Of a stretch of DNA of 64,000 nucleotides, positions 45,259 to 59,600 are shown in pieces. The notes beneath the pieces were generated by a model, which worked only from the letters and a program-made list of their open reading frames with translations, was not told the DNA's origin and did not search any database. Numbering within the stretch: position 1 is the stretch's first letter; every line of letters starts with the position of its first letter. A program made the translations under genes and the position numbers. Location of the stretch: positions 178,216,412 through 178,280,411 of the forward strand of contig CM036617.1 of assembly GCA_020746105.1 (NCBI GenBank). The letters are read 5' to 3'. The DNA is from Trogon surrucura (Eukaryota > Chordata > Aves > Trogoniformes > Trogonidae).

Positions 45259-46194
45259 AAACAGAAAAATAAATAGAAGCTTGCAGTAGCTCACAATGAT
45301 CTTCTTACCTTGTACATGAATCAACAATCCCCTCTTGGATTGTTGCTCTCAAATTGGGTAACATTATTTTTCACTTTAATACAAAGGCTCTACCCTTCCA
45401 GAAGCATAAGTGGGGTCTTGCCTTTTTAATGTTTATGTCATTTAACAACTGGCTACATGATGCAAACACTCTGTAATGAATTCCCTGTAATTCCTTGAAT
45501 TACAGTATTATCCCCTTTTTTTCTCACTTATACCAGTAAACAAGGGCAGAAGTGATTCACTGAGCCCAGCTAATAAACTGTTCCAGAGGCCAGTCTGCAG
45601 TCTTTGAAATTCATAACAAATAATAATGCAGGCATTACCATACCCATATCTTTTGACATCCTACTGAGCAAACTGTCATCTTCTTTACACACAGCATTTA
45701 TCCTGAAACATGTGTCTTATTCCCGGGAAAACTGCCGTCCTTTTTTCCCTGTCATCTAGGTCTGTCAGGATTTCCTTCTGTTTCACTAAAAGAGAAATTG
45801 CTGTGCATACTTACATAGCTAATTATTTTCTTGATTTAGCCTAAAGTCCTTGTAGAATATAGAGCTAGCAGTCTTAAAGAAATCCCCTCAACTTCAAGAA
45901 CACACGCAAAAACCTCAAACCCAGAAGCCAGCAATGTGATTTATCAACAATTATGATATGCTGGCATGCAGCCAGCTGCTTCTCATGTCCTAAATGCCCT
46001 ATATGTTTTCTGCATAAGCGTGATCATACTGGCTCAGAGTGTGATGGCACAAGGAGCATAAGCTGACCTGAGACCACACAGGGTCTAAAGTGTGATTCTT
46101 GCTCCTGCTCTGCTCTTACCCTTGTTCTTCCTTCCTTTCATTCTGTTGGTTCAGCCAAGCAAAATGACCTTGCTGAAAATTTGTGGTTGTTTTT
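45259..46194. other. Unique stretch, no gene seen
   Basis: About 930 bp with nothing recognisable. Confidence 0.4.
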
Positions 46195-46229
46195 TGTTGT
46201 TGTTGTTGTTGTTTTTTTTTTAAAAAAAA
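46195..46229. repeat. (TTG)n followed by T-run/A-run
   Basis: Six GTT-type units, then a run of T directly followed by eight A. Confidence 0.9.
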
Positions 46230-49200
46230 TTTAGTTTTCCCAGGTACAGGTTAGTCTTCAGCCAGATCTGCTCACTGCTAACACTGGCACAAGGGAAAGC
46301 TGAAATCCTGCAGTTAAAATTGCTATTTGAGGAGGCGGTACAAGATATGTATCTGCTTACAACACTGGGCATGAAACCACATCTACCCATACGCAGTTTA
46401 CAAATTTAATAATTGAATCATATTTGAAAGCATGTTTAAATCCAGAAGATTATTGCATGAAAGTTCTGATAATTCATGAGTTTTCTAAAAGAACAAACTC
46501 ACTTTTTTTTTTGTCTGTAAAACATACAGAAAGAACATTGCTATAAGTCCAAAGCAGTATAAAACAGAACAAGACTCTTAAGACTGAGTGCAGGGATTTT
46601 TATGTAGACTCTTATATAAATAGATTATATAAGCACACTCAAATGGATTACCCCAAACAGTATTATTTGAACTGACTCACTACTGACTTTTTATTTGCCA
46701 TTTAACTGCAAAAGACTGTCCTCTGCATGAAGCCACTTTCTTTTTATATCATTTATTATTTTAGTGAGCCCACCTAATTCTACCTCTGCTGAAAGGATTC
46801 TCCTGCAGTAGATAGACAGCATTTTTAATTCTGTTTTACAGACCTCCATTTTTACACAGTTTTTAACAATTTTCATGGAGTCAACCTTCATAATAAACAC
46901 TGAAGACCTTCTTTTGCAGATGTTCATGAAATATATCTTTCATCAGACAGGCATTATTTACCTACAGGATAGAAAAATTCTTTGATGCAGCATTTCTGCT
47001 CTTGAGCTATTTGACAGTTTGCTTAAGAACGAAGTGACCAGAGGGTGGCTCTTGAGCCATGTGCAATTCAAGTGTGACTCCCCAGCACAGCTGGGTCCAG
47101 CTGTTCCAGCTGTGGATGCCTCCAAGCCCTCAGCTGCCAGGAGAAGGGAGAAGTGACGCAGGAGGGACAGCTAAGGTCTGCCCTCACATCTGAAATCAAG
47201 TCTGCAAGATGAATAGGAGCAACTGCCTGCCCTCTTTCCTCATCTCTTCTGTAAATATGGAAGGGATTTTGTTGATTGGGATCACATAAAGATTTTGGAA
47301 CATGGCATTAAGTCTGGCCACTCAAGGTCCATAAAATCTTGAAGCAACTTATTGAGTATTCATCATACCACAGATAGTTGCTGCTACTGACAATTGCCAG
47401 AATCTTATGTACTTCTGTAAGTACCAAATTTTGCTCTAATGTAAGACCTTAAAATATTGCAGTTATCCTGATTAGGAAAAAATACATTCTGGCCTTCTAG
47501 TCAATTATTTTAGGAATAAAAATTAACTGTACTTGATAATGTCTTCAAGAGGTTTGTTTACTCTTCACTGAGCCAATAACATTCCATTTCAGGTGCAGTA
47601 AAGTGAGCTTTGGCCACTTCACACAGAAATCAGTGTGTTGAGCATTAAGACTGCCATCTCGGGTCAGTTTAATGGCTTTTTCTGCTGAAAGTCTCAAAGC
47701 ACTTATGAACCCAAGAAGATGTAGGTGATGTATTCAAAGCTGCCCAGGGGGGTTGGACACCCAAATCTCATTAATTATAATGGAGAAACAGGCTTTCAAC
47801 CCCCAGAGGCAAGTTTGAAAACCTCAGCCAGATGGTATTGTTATTAAAGCACAGAACTGGGAGTTAAGAGCTGCTGTGAAGAGCTTCACAAAGAAAACAG
47901 TGCTGTGCACAAGAACAATTAGCATTACTGGATTCACGCACAAAAAAATACAAGCACATAGGTACATAATTCAATGTCATCTGTTCTACGTTTAGCAAAA
48001 ACCTAATAGCATGGGCACACAAATCCTTCTATTTTTTTCGTTTTCTTGTGTCCTATAACATCCCTCTAAGCCAATTCCTCACTGCCTGCTGAAGTTATTT
48101 TGCTACTGCAGTAGTACCTGTGGAAGTGGTTCATATTTAAAAATAAGTCTAACCATCATTATCTACCGGAGGAATTCAAATAGAAAGAGATTACATATTT
48201 TTCCCCACTGGTACCTACAAGTTACTTTTTCAACGCAGTGAGTGCAACTTATTATGAAAGGTTGACACTGGAATCACCTCAGGATGGGCTACAAGTCAAT
48301 GTATATGAAGGCTTTTAACAGCTGAGGAGAAGAAATAAATAAAAAAAAAAATCAAGCCTCCACCTTAGTTGTTTTTAAAGTGGATGCATCAATTACCTAT
48401 TCAGTAAAACAAAACAGCTTTGTGTTCTCTGCTTCATGGGAATCAGGGAATCCAAATGAATAGAAGTACTGAGTATACACAAAGAAAAGCTGGGCAAGGA
48501 GGAAATTAGAGTGAGCTTTCAAATCTAGATTTTGCTTTACATTACACAGGCCTTCCAGAACATATGTGGAGTGACCAGCCAGACACAGGTGGAGTCATGT
48601 TCATATCAGCACTGGAAGAGCTGCTTACTGTAAACACAGACATTAAATTTGCTTGTGACAGCATTCATTTTCATTTGACAACTTTTTGGCCTTTTAACCA
48701 TAATGAAAGCTTGCAGACAGTCACTGACAGCACAGATCTTGAGAGGCTGTGGTCTTGCAGAGTGGAAAGGCAGTTTCTGCCAGAGACTGAGAGCAAACTC
48801 TGGGAGCATTAGGGGTTGTGTTACTCATAGTTCATACAACTGTTGCTTCCTTATAGCCACTATAAAATAACGACTCAAGTTATATCTCAAGGGCTTGTTA
48901 GAAATCTACTTCCTTATTATGTTACATCAGAGGACCTGTTCTCTTTTCTCCGTTACTCCATATTATAGGATATAGCTAGACTCTCAAAAAAATTGCAATA
49001 GAAGTAAGCTATCAATTTGAAGGAAAATCTAGACACTACATTTCAGAAAACTGTTTTCTCTTAGGGCCAAAGCATTCATAATCTACTAGTTCAGTTCATC
49101 CTCCACACACTCCAGTCCTTTGCTTTTGCATCCCAGTCCCAGTCTTGGCAGACAGCATTCTGTAGAACACAGTGGCTTTCAGGGTCTTTGAAGTGACATC

Positions 49201-52200
49201 TTCTTGCTGGGAATTGCATTTGCTCTGAAAATGAGGGACCAGCAAAGGTGGAATCACAGGTGGAGTGCAGTGTTTTCACACAGGCTGATCCTGTGGAGCT
49301 AAATGGAGCAGTGTACCCTTCCTAGGAAAGCTGAAAGGTTGTGGAATAAGCTCAAAACTCTCGGTTGAAGTAGGGAAATCAAGTCACACCTGTAAACAGC
49401 TGCAGCTATAAAGAACTGCCAAATTTACACAAGTACAGTAAAGGAGCTGCTAAAGGACTTTAGGAGACAGAAGCAGAAAGTATCACAGGGCAGCAAAAGA
49501 GCCTCTAGAGAAGTAGCCACCCGAAGGAGGAGTGAGGAAGGAAGTGGGGCTTTTGGCTCTGTCCTGAGAGTGGTGAGGAAATGGATGGAACATGCAGAGA
49601 CTGTGTAGAGAAGAATCAGTGTCTGACTGGCCATTGACAGCTGTCAGGAACAGAGTATAGGGTTTGATAGGCCTTTGTCCTGACCCTCTACAGCTGCTCT
49701 TTTGTCTTTTACTGTTGTGCCACTGGTTCTTGAGAGCAAAGAGGATGAATCTATGGATCTATTTGCTTCCACCTTGGTGGGTCCTTAAAGAATTCAGAAA
49801 TATCAGTGCTCTGAGTAATATGGGACTTAATCAAAATATGAAGTGGAATGGCAGTTCCCGAGAAACTGAAGGTAACTGAAGTGCAAGGGTTTTCTTATAA
49901 AAGATTTACTGAAGGTTACCCACAGGTCTGTCTCAGGAAGTAGGACAGCGAAGCCATCAAAGGAGCCAGCCCTACAGACTGTTCAGACCAAGTAAGACGC
50001 AAGAGCTGATGAGGCCAGAGCAGCGGGGACCCAGTAATCTGGTCAGAAGGTGATAGGTTACTCATATTGGTAGGACACTATACGGGAGGATAATTCACTG
50101 CTTCTCTTTTTTTTTTTATGTGGTTTGTTGTTTTGATTTGTTTTTTCAAAATGAAAAGTTTTATTATTCACAAGTTTATAAATTATATGTTATTTTCTCT
50201 TAAGATAACATATGAGATGGATGTTTCACAGAAACGGGTTTAAAACAGTGACACTAATGCTGCCTGAACTGTAACAGAGGACAGCTATATAGAGGAAAAA
50301 AAACAACTCAGAGAGGAAAAAAAGTCCTCCACCTTTGCCTTATCTTGAAAGGTAGCAGGAGAAACTTTTCTCCTTCTTCTCATAAGTAGCCTTGCCCGAG
50401 GCCACTCTGCAAGTCACGCTGCAGGAGAAGAGCCTGGTAGAACCATCACGTGTCCCAGCCTGCCCTTTCTAATAGGTATCATTTTTTGTCAAGGAGGCAG
50501 CTTTAATAAAAAAATATGTCTGTTTGAGGAAGAACAAGGGTCATGAACTTGCTCCACAGTGGGAACCCGCAGAAAAGAACTGGCCTAGCTTTGTTAAAAT
50601 GCCTTTCTCTGTGAGCTGGATGCTGTCTCTGCAGAGCTGAGTCCTGCTCATACGCATATCACCCCTCCACCTCCTGCTCCCAGCGGATCAATTGTTTTGT
50701 AGCTGGTCCAGCAGAAATAAATCCAGACAAGATACCTCTTAAAGACAGCTTTCCAATGAGGGTGAGACAAGGCATGAGGCAGGACACAGACCCTGCACGC
50801 AGGGATGGCTGTCGGCCTCAGTGCACAGCCAGGGCAGTTCATCCCAGACACTCTGAACAGCGAGGGATAATGTAGATGCACATGCTAAAATCACTATTTG
50901 TAAAATTCTCCTAGCTTATGCTGTCCTAGTAATTTTCAGTTGCATAGTGGCATTTTGCCCAAACAACAACAACAAATAATCCAACACAAAAGGCTGCAAA
51001 TCATAAGCTAAGGATTAAGCCTTCCTTAGACTGTGAAGTTTACAAAAGCAGCAGAAGAAAGAAGGAATAAAATTCACGGTCCCATTACCAAATCTAGTGC
51101 TAATTGTACTGTCTACAGCAAAGCTGAAACTTGAAGCATATGTAGTCTCAGAAAAGATTTAGCCACCCGCTGGACTGGCCTCCTCCTTTTTGTTAAGTAA
51201 ATAAGCTGACCTTTCCCATTTAAAATAATTTAAACCCTAACCGAACTAAACAAGGCACTTAGCCACTTTTATCCTGAGACCAAAAGAATGCTTTCTTTCC
51301 AAAACCTAAGTTTTTTCTAGACCCTGAAGTGGACAACTCTGCCTTGTTACTTGGTCACTATTGCAGAGCCCCCCTGTCACCGTAGCGGAATCACCTGTGA
51401 CAGACTTGCCTGTAGGAGCCTTTAAAAAGAGACCTGTGCTCCTCAAATAGCCAGGAAAAGCAGCAAGGGGATTAGTGATACCTCATTTCTCCTGTCCGCC
51501 GCAATCAGCCAGGGATTTGGAAAGGACAGCTTTATTCTTTTGAAGCCTAAGTTGCGTGGGGTAAATTGATTCTTTTCCCCGAAATCTTTCTCCAGTGGTT
51601 GGAGCTGAACTGATTTCTTCCCGGCCCCCAGGAGTGTCATAACGGGTTGTCTGTTGTTCCGTTGCGCTGCTCCCGACACCTCTCGCTGATGGCACAGGCA
51701 CCCCTGTTGTTGGTTTTTTTTTTTTTTCCCTGACAGAGAAACCACAACAAATATAAGCCAATCATTCTCCTTTGGGGATAGCAGCAGGAAGTTAGGAACA
51801 TTGCTGCTGAATTACAGCTATTTTAAAGAAATGTATTGTACCCCTAGGCGAAGACTGGAGGGCCAGCTTGTTAAATGGTGTAAACCAGCACAGTCACAAT
51901 TTAACCTAAGCTTCTAAAGAAAGGGTTTTGCTGCCACTCTGAAGAGATGCCTGACCTCTGTGATATAAGTATTTTCATGCATCGCTCTTGTAAACCATTG
52001 CCAATCGAGAGCATAGTATAAATTTTGATGATGAAAAGCTCTGTGTAAGCAGCATGACTGGCAACATGGCATCCATTTTGTTCAGTCAAAAGTGAATGTG
52101 ATGTATCCAGCATAACCCAAAGTTACTGTGATAAGCAAACACATTTGTAATTCATCTGTTAGAACAGCAACAGAAGAAAATTAACTGGGCTGTTACTATC

Positions 52201-54204
52201 TGAGAAACAGGACAGAAGCACTTTAGTTGGAAGCAAAGTTCATGTAAGATTTACCTCACATTCTGCTTACTCAGATTTACTGTCTGAATCTGAGAGGTCC
52301 TGGTTCAACAATGAATTCAATTGCGCTTTTAGACTTTGCTAAAGCAAACAGAACTGTCATAAAGCCCTTGGGCTGCCAATCTGTAACCCGGTAAGGCAGC
52401 CTTTCCATTAAAATTCAATGGTTCCACCTACCCTGGCCTCTGAGGGCCCCTTCCACTTGCCTCCCGAGATGAAGTACAGCCTGTCCTGACTCTGAATTTG
52501 CCCCCTTTGAATCATCTGACACCTCAGGGGCTTGAGAGTGTCTGAGTCTTAGGTGGCTTAGGATGTCATTAGGTGACTTCTGATGTTGCCAGAGACTCCC
52601 TCAGAGCCTACATGGAGGTAACTGCACTCACTGAGAGCTGGGTGGGCAGAGAGGGTAGGCAAGGTTGCTCTTTGTGGCACCCGTCGAGAGCTGTGCAGGC
52701 AAAATCAGCCTCAGAAAAGGCCCCTCTTGGAAAGGACTGGACTGTAATAATTTAAGCCTAAATTAGGAAAGCAGCTATCAAAGTAAATAAAGACATGTTT
52801 CTAGTTAACCAGATCTGTGGTTGGTTAAAAATTCCAGGCAGGCATTTTCCCCCTGTAGTTTTGCAACCTAATTTGAAAGACATTTATTCCCTCCTTGCTC
52901 CACTTCACCCAACCATGACGATCATCAAACAGAAGTTGTTCAGCCTCATTGCATGAGATGAGCTGTCTGGCTCACAAGCAGGCAAACCCTCTCCTCCCCT
53001 CCAAACTCTTTTGTAGCTGAGCTATTGATCACCGTTTTCATTGTGAGAGTTTAAAGGTGTAGAACAGTAAAACAGCAGCATGGAGCTGTAGCAACCTCCT
53101 GGCGCATTTGTCAAAGGGTAGGGATGGGGTACACAAATTTTGCAATGCACATTAATCACAATTGTTATTCTAACAGAAAATTTCCATCTGTGCTTGTACC
53201 TTGTTCTCGTTTTATGTCACTGTTGTTGTCACTCCCCTCAGCTAGGAAAGGAGGAGCCCTGGGTTTTGATTCAGGCTTCTAATGAGAGAAGAACAGAAAC
53301 CTGCTGAAAAGAGCAGAAGGTACCCATATGGGTGAGAGCAGTAGCCAGATAGACAGTGGTGTAAATTAAACTGCTACATCTAATCCTTCAAGGAAAGGAG
53401 GTCTGAGAGGGCTCCTAAGATACTATTGCAAGGAGCAACTCTAACCTCTGATTTGAACTGTAAAAACTGATGTTGCAGAGATAAATAAAATGTGGTGGAA
53501 GAGGAACAGGTATGCCCAATAATAAGCTCTCTTTAGGAAATAAAGTATTTGAGGTGAAGGCCCTCATAAATCCTGCATTAATGGTGTAATGACACATGAG
53601 GTAAAAGAAAGTATACCATGGACAAAGCAGATTTTTTTTGTTGCAACCACTTCAGGGAAGAATAGTAAGAAGTCTATACTGAGACAGTTGTTTTTTTTTT
53701 TTTTCTAGAAGAAAGTGTTATGGACCTCTAAAGGGAGATCTAGAGGGCATGGAAGTGCAAACATCACATCTGGGGTAGAAGCAAGGTACCTGAATTAATC
53801 ATTTTGTGATGAGTTGCAAACAAGGGAAAACAAGACAGACTTGACACAAGATCTCACATAAACAAGACTGTCTGCTGATCTTCAAGGAGTGCTCAAGTAT
53901 TTCTAGAGCTACAGAGATACAAAGAAAACAATGTAAGAAGATTATAACCTATCATTTACACAGACACAGAAACCCAAGAAAATATCCTGGTAAAAACCAG
54001 CAGGACAGGGATATGTTACACATTTTAATTTTTCTGTATGCTTCGCATACATTTTTCTACCAGGACTCAGCTGCAAAACAGACGTTTTTATTTCCATATG
54101 TTCAAGATACCTGACTCACAATGGAAATGTAGATCAAGCAGATGCAGTATACTTTTCCTGGACTGGCAGAGGCATTGGAAACTCGAGCTGTTGGAAAAGA
54201 GTCA
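46230..54204. other. Unique stretch, no gene seen
   Basis: About 8 kb. It holds T runs at about 50107-50119 and 51714-51727, a locally CpG-richer block at 51490-51700, and GC-richer patches near 47050-47160 and 50640-50860. Frames of 60-100 codons on both strands have no recognisable domains, and no transposon is clear by eye. Confidence 0.35.
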
Positions 54205-54490
54205 CAGAACTTGGCTTGTTAAGCTAAATGATATAAAGGATGAGGTTGGATAAGACTCCTATCTATTAATATATAAGGTGGGGGAAGAAAGAATAAATGC
54301 AGAGACACAGGAACTTTTTAAACTCAAAGGCAGTACTGGCACAAGAATAAATGAGTATAAAGCAGTCATGAATATGTTTAAGTTGAAAATGAGAAGGTTT
54401 CTAACCATCATAGGAGTGAAGCAGCTTTATAATAGGAAAAGAAGAGGTCAGAAATTTAACTAGTATTTAAGACAGAGTTTAAGAACTATT
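54205..54490 (+). repeat. Ancient CR1 relic
   Basis: AACTTTTTAAACTCAAAGGCAG, TACTGGCACAAGAATAAATGAG, GTATAAAGCAGTCATGAATA and AGAAGGTTTCTAACCATCAT follow the order of an old CR1 ORF2 end (the TGGCACAAGAACAAATGG..TATAAACTGGCCATGAATA and TTTTTAACCATCAGAGGAGTGA blocks). Heavily decayed. Confidence 0.7.
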
Positions 54491-56515
54491 GTCTAATGAA
54501 TGGAATTGAACATGGCAGTGATGAGAGGGGAATAAACTCAATATGAAAAATCCCTTCCAGTTCACTTTTTTGATATAAAAATCCCTTTGTTTTTGCTAGA
54601 GTCCTAGATAAAAATTGAATAAATACATTTTCTTTAATCATCACCTGGAATTTATTTTTTAAATGACAATAATGGGAACACTAAAGGACACTAATTAAAA
54701 TGGAATGTCATGCTAATAGTCACTTTCTCGTTTACCTTTTCTTTTGCCATAGGTCACAATTGGTATATGTTACACCAAAGAGAGAGGTCTAATGAGTGTC
54801 TATGAAAGATGCGTTTTCCTTGCTTGGTGTTTGCTGGACAGTAACACAGTGTTCCAGAGAGAGATACATTACTTGAATTGATGATGAAGGGATAGAACTT
54901 ACTTTCAAAACACTTGGGATCAATGTCTTATTATAGAGATCATTGTCCCTAAAAAAGTGTTAAAAAAAGAATCAAGGTCATCCTTTGTTTTTTTCCCTCC
55001 CTCCACCTTTCCCTTTATGAATCACAACATGGGATACCACAGGGAACCTAACGGTAACAAAAAATTCTTACTTGCTCTTACTGCTCTGATGGACTGATGT
55101 CCTGTATTACTCAGACAAAACCAGGTGGGGGTTTGCCTTAAGTACTTTATATTTAACTCTATTGACACCGCTATCTATTACCTTACGCATGCACACACAG
55201 ACACAAAAAGACATGAACCCATTTCTAGATGCCTTTCCTCATCCCTTGCCTTGTCACTGGATTTCAAGTATGAAACACGTGTTGTAGAAAAGCACTTGTA
55301 GGAGGAATCACCTCATGATGTGCCCAGGCTGCTTTATTCCACCTTATTCCACCTCTTCACATAACAGACGTCTTAGGGCAAAAGAGAGATTTTCACTATG
55401 AAGGCAGGATACACACCCAGGTGTAACATGTAGATCTCTGAGAACCACTGCAAATTGATGCATCCTTTGCCCTCTAAAATAAATGGAATTTTAGCTCCTC
55501 TGTAACTGCAGAGTCCAGCAAGAACTAGTGAAACACTGCTGATCTCAAGCAGAAATGATATGCTTAAGTACCACTGAAATCCAGTCAATGTCTCTGTCTT
55601 TAGAAAGCCAATTGTCTTGTACATTCTTACATTCAAGTAATTGTTTGCGTTACATAGCACATTACACTTTTATATGGGTATAACTGCAATATTCTCTTAA
55701 ACTATTTTAAACTATATTGAGAATCTATTTATGCTACTTGGTGCAAAAAACTGCTAACTATGTAAGATGAGGTTTTGAACAAGCTCCATCAAATCCTAGG
55801 AGGCATATTAGAGAGTTGAGTAGAGCCTAAGAAAATATTGTAACAGGAAAAACAATCACTTTATCCATAATGTCTCTGCTACTTTCATAGTGCTTAGTTT
55901 AAGTGCTTTAACAACTTTTGTTATTACCTTCTCAATGTACTATAATCTCAATGTTCACTAGACCATTTTTGCCGACATATTAATGAAACCACTGATGCAA
56001 CAGTTGTATCTATCATTAATAGATAAAATTGTGAGGTTAAAGCAAATGGAAAATCCTGGAATTAAGAAAGTCAGGAAGTATTAACAGAAAGTTCCACCCT
56101 CTCTCAAAAGAAGCATGACACAGTTGTCACGATCTTCAGGAAGCGAAAAGACTCCTACACAAAACAATATTTAAGAATAGGGAAATTGAAAACCTGGTGC
56201 TGCTTCCTTCATGCAATAGAAAATGGCTGGAAGAAAGCCTGAAAACTAGGAAAGAGATTCTGAAAGATCAATAAGCAGACTGTAAAGTGTCAGTCAATCT
56301 AATGCAGTGGACAATATTACATAGCTGATGAATGAACAAGGGGTTTAAGAAACTGTTGGGTCCAGTGGGAATTGGAGTCCCTCAGCCTCCAAGTCACTGT
56401 TAAATTTGCCCTTGAGGTTGGTGGTGGGAAGTGAGGGGACCACTTCAGGAGAACAGCTAGAACAATGAGCAGGCACTGCTCTAACCTCCCTGAGCAATGT
56501 TTTGGGCAGTAGGTA
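54491..56515. other. Unique stretch, no gene seen
   Basis: About 2 kb. The AT-rich block 54600-54730 looks compositionally uniform, and no gene or clear repeat is seen. 56345-56515 is GC-richer and may be related to the CR1 piece that follows, but I cannot align it. Confidence 0.35.
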
Positions 56516-56640
56516 CCACAAATACCTCCAGGGATGGTGACTCAACCACTTCTCTGGGCAGCTTATTCCAATGCTTGACAACTCTTTCAGTGAAGAAATT
56601 TTTCCTAATATCACCTTTACTCTCTCATCGCCAGGACCTT
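56516..56640 (-). repeat. CR1 LINE fragment, inverted
   Basis: ACCTCCAGGGATGGTGACTC, AACCACTTCTCTGGGCAGC, TTATTCCAATGCTTGACAAC and AGTGAAGAAATTTTTCCTAA are the reverse complement of the CR1 ORF2 C-terminal region. No 3' tail is attached, so it is an internal piece. Confidence 0.9.
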
Positions 56641-59600
56641 CACTGTTACTACCACATAAAAAGGGGGCTAAAGATTTAAACTTGGTTCATCTGATCTGTG
56701 GAGAGCAGCTAATTTATTTTGAGCACGTGTTATAGCTTTGCAGCCTATTCCTTGCTCTTTGGTTAATGTCTTCTAAAACAGCACCATTGACTGCGCTCTC
56801 ACTGCCTGAAGTGCTCATCCCTCACTTTTTTGGTCAGGTTTTACCTTACTCTGCTGCTCTTAAACTCTTAAAAATTAAGCCATTGTGTTTGGCTCAATTT
56901 TTAATTTGTTTCTTGAATTCACTCTGCAAAAGAAATGTTTCGAATAAGCTTCCCATTATCTGTCTGATTCCATTATCATAGGTTCACACACTCCTCCACT
57001 TTGATTTGTATACCACAGATTTGCAGATTTAGTGAAGTATTTCTCTGCTAGAGAGCAATTTCATTGAAGTAGGTGATGCTGTGAATGGTACAGTTTACTG
57101 GAGTACAGAAGTTGGTACGGTCATTCAGATGACTAATGATTTGGTACAGAGCCAAGATGATTTTCCAGGATGTCGACATCAGCACTTTTGCATGATGATC
57201 GTTGAAATTACTTTCTTTTCTTGACGAACTCCTTTTATACTGTTACAAGATCATTAACAGAGGTCTCTTTAGCACTGAAGAGGCAATGTGATTCAAGTTA
57301 AAACTGAACCACAACCATGACAGAAATCTATTGCTATCCTGAAGTAACATTTTCCAGAAATACAACTGAAAAATGCATACTGCAAAGGGATAAAGAAACA
57401 AAATTAGATAGCAATTTATTACTTTTGCTAAGCCATTTTATTCAAGAAAAAACATGAAGAATTGACCCAAATGAAACCTTGGCAGTTCTCCTTGAGCCAA
57501 TAAATTTCCTGATGAGACAAGATATAAATGAAGAGATGCATCAGAATTTCCTGAAAGAAATAGACGTGATGTTTTCATTTGGCCTTCCTTCTAAATGAAA
57601 TCTATTCATAATATCACACTGATGCTTTAAACATAAGCCTTGCCTTGAGGGAAGAACCACAACCTACAAATTGCTTCACAACAGTTGAAGCATTAAAAAC
57701 ACACAGGCTTCCTGATGAGAGGTTTCTTGGGAAATGAATCCCATCCAACATCCTTTTTCTGCTAACTCCAAAGGTTTCTTCTATCTGCCACAGCATTCGT
57801 CTATATTTTCTCTTCTTTCTCTCTTACCTGTACTCCAATTCTCTCAAAGTCGCTAGGCCCAACAACACATTTGTCATCATACAAGGGCACAAGCCTGAAA
57901 ACCAGAGTGTTTTACAAGGCAAGAACTGTTTTGTAACAGGATGTAGAACCAATAGACAACAAATTAAAAAATAACGCTAATAACTACAAACCACACCCGA
58001 AGCAAGTAAACCTCCCTGAAAGATTAGTAAATAGTGTATCAAATATATTTTGTAGTAAGACAGTATTTATTTAGATGCCATTTTTGTTTAATCTACGCAC
58101 TGTTATAGAGGTCTCTCTTCTAGGAGCCCTTCTGTATCTGCAGGAATCTACAATTCTTTCCCATCTCCAAGGAACACAGACTGTTTTCTTGTTGCATATT
58201 TAGAAAATATACACTTTTCATATAGGAAAACAGATATTCAATCTAAGTAATAATAATGAACCTGAATAAGGATACGGCCTCATTCAACACAATGACCCTT
58301 TCAGCAAATTATCAGCTTTTTGAAACTCCATCTCTCAGGCTGGTGAGCAGCTAATTGCATGTGAAATTCTGGGCATGGCGCTATCAGTCTACCTTGGTTT
58401 GCTCAGTTATAGAAAACTCAAGACATCTTGCTACCTCTTATCAAATGATGTGGAGACTGTGAGCTGGTCAAGACTTCTGTCTTCTATCTAACAACAAAGG
58501 TGTACATTTAGTATTTATTAGATAAAGATCAGAGAGGAAGAAGCAGAATCCTAGCCTGTTCCTGATATGAATATCCTAATTGTTAGGCCACAGATTAGAC
58601 TGGCTTTTAACCGTTTGTGTCTTGATTATTAAAATTTTCAAGCTTGGCTGAAAAGCAGCTTAATGTCAATTTGGGTTTCAACATGGCAGGTAGGTAATTC
58701 CTCTACTCCAGTACACTGCAGCCTCTGTCCATCAAAGAGTGTCCACAACAGGAGCAGCAAATTCCCTACATTCACGTTGTTTGCTTCTTAAAAGAAGCAG
58801 CTGGAGGATGATCAGAATTTCTGGGATTTCTGGGAAAAAAAGGGATCCCACCTAGATCCATGCAACATAACAGTATTTACTATGTGTGTATCTTCAGTTG
58901 TGACCTTTCAGGAATTATTCTGATGTAGCTGAAATACCTACTTAGAAAAAAACACGCGTATTCCTTCTTTATTTGGTATGGTGCCTATATGTTCCAAGAG
59001 AAACAATGTCAACATGTGGGGGGGATCCATCCAGTTCTCTCTGAAAGTACGACGATGAGTGAGAGATGATGAGTGAGAGATGGAGATATAAGCAAATGGG
59101 CAGGGGAGAGGAGGAAAGAAAGACAACAGACGACAACTGGAAAGGCCATCTTGAGGAATACTAAAAAAAAAATTCCTTCCCACACAGGGAACAGAGTCAT
59201 GTTACTCTAGGGGAAACTAGCACAGAGCAAAGAGAATCATCTCCGCAGACCACCTCTGCTCAGACAAGGTATTGGATCAGCAAAAACCCTTGTTAACAAG
59301 AGCAAGCAGAAGGGAACGCTCCAGAAAATGGTTCAGTCTCTCCTCTCAGGTCCGAGCACTAGCTAGTAACATTTTTATAGCCAAACAGTGCTCTCAAACA
59401 ATGAGATACTGTGGATGGAGATTTAGTTGGCTGAGATTAATTCTGATGTTGCCAACAAGATCTTTATGGGGAAGCCAGGGCACAGCACTAATATTCAAAG
59501 TCCTCTCCCACCTTGTCACAGTGAAAGAATGTCCTTGTGCATGTCAGTTGCTTTTCCACACCTGATAGCTTAGAATTATAGATCTGCAGGAAGACAGTGT

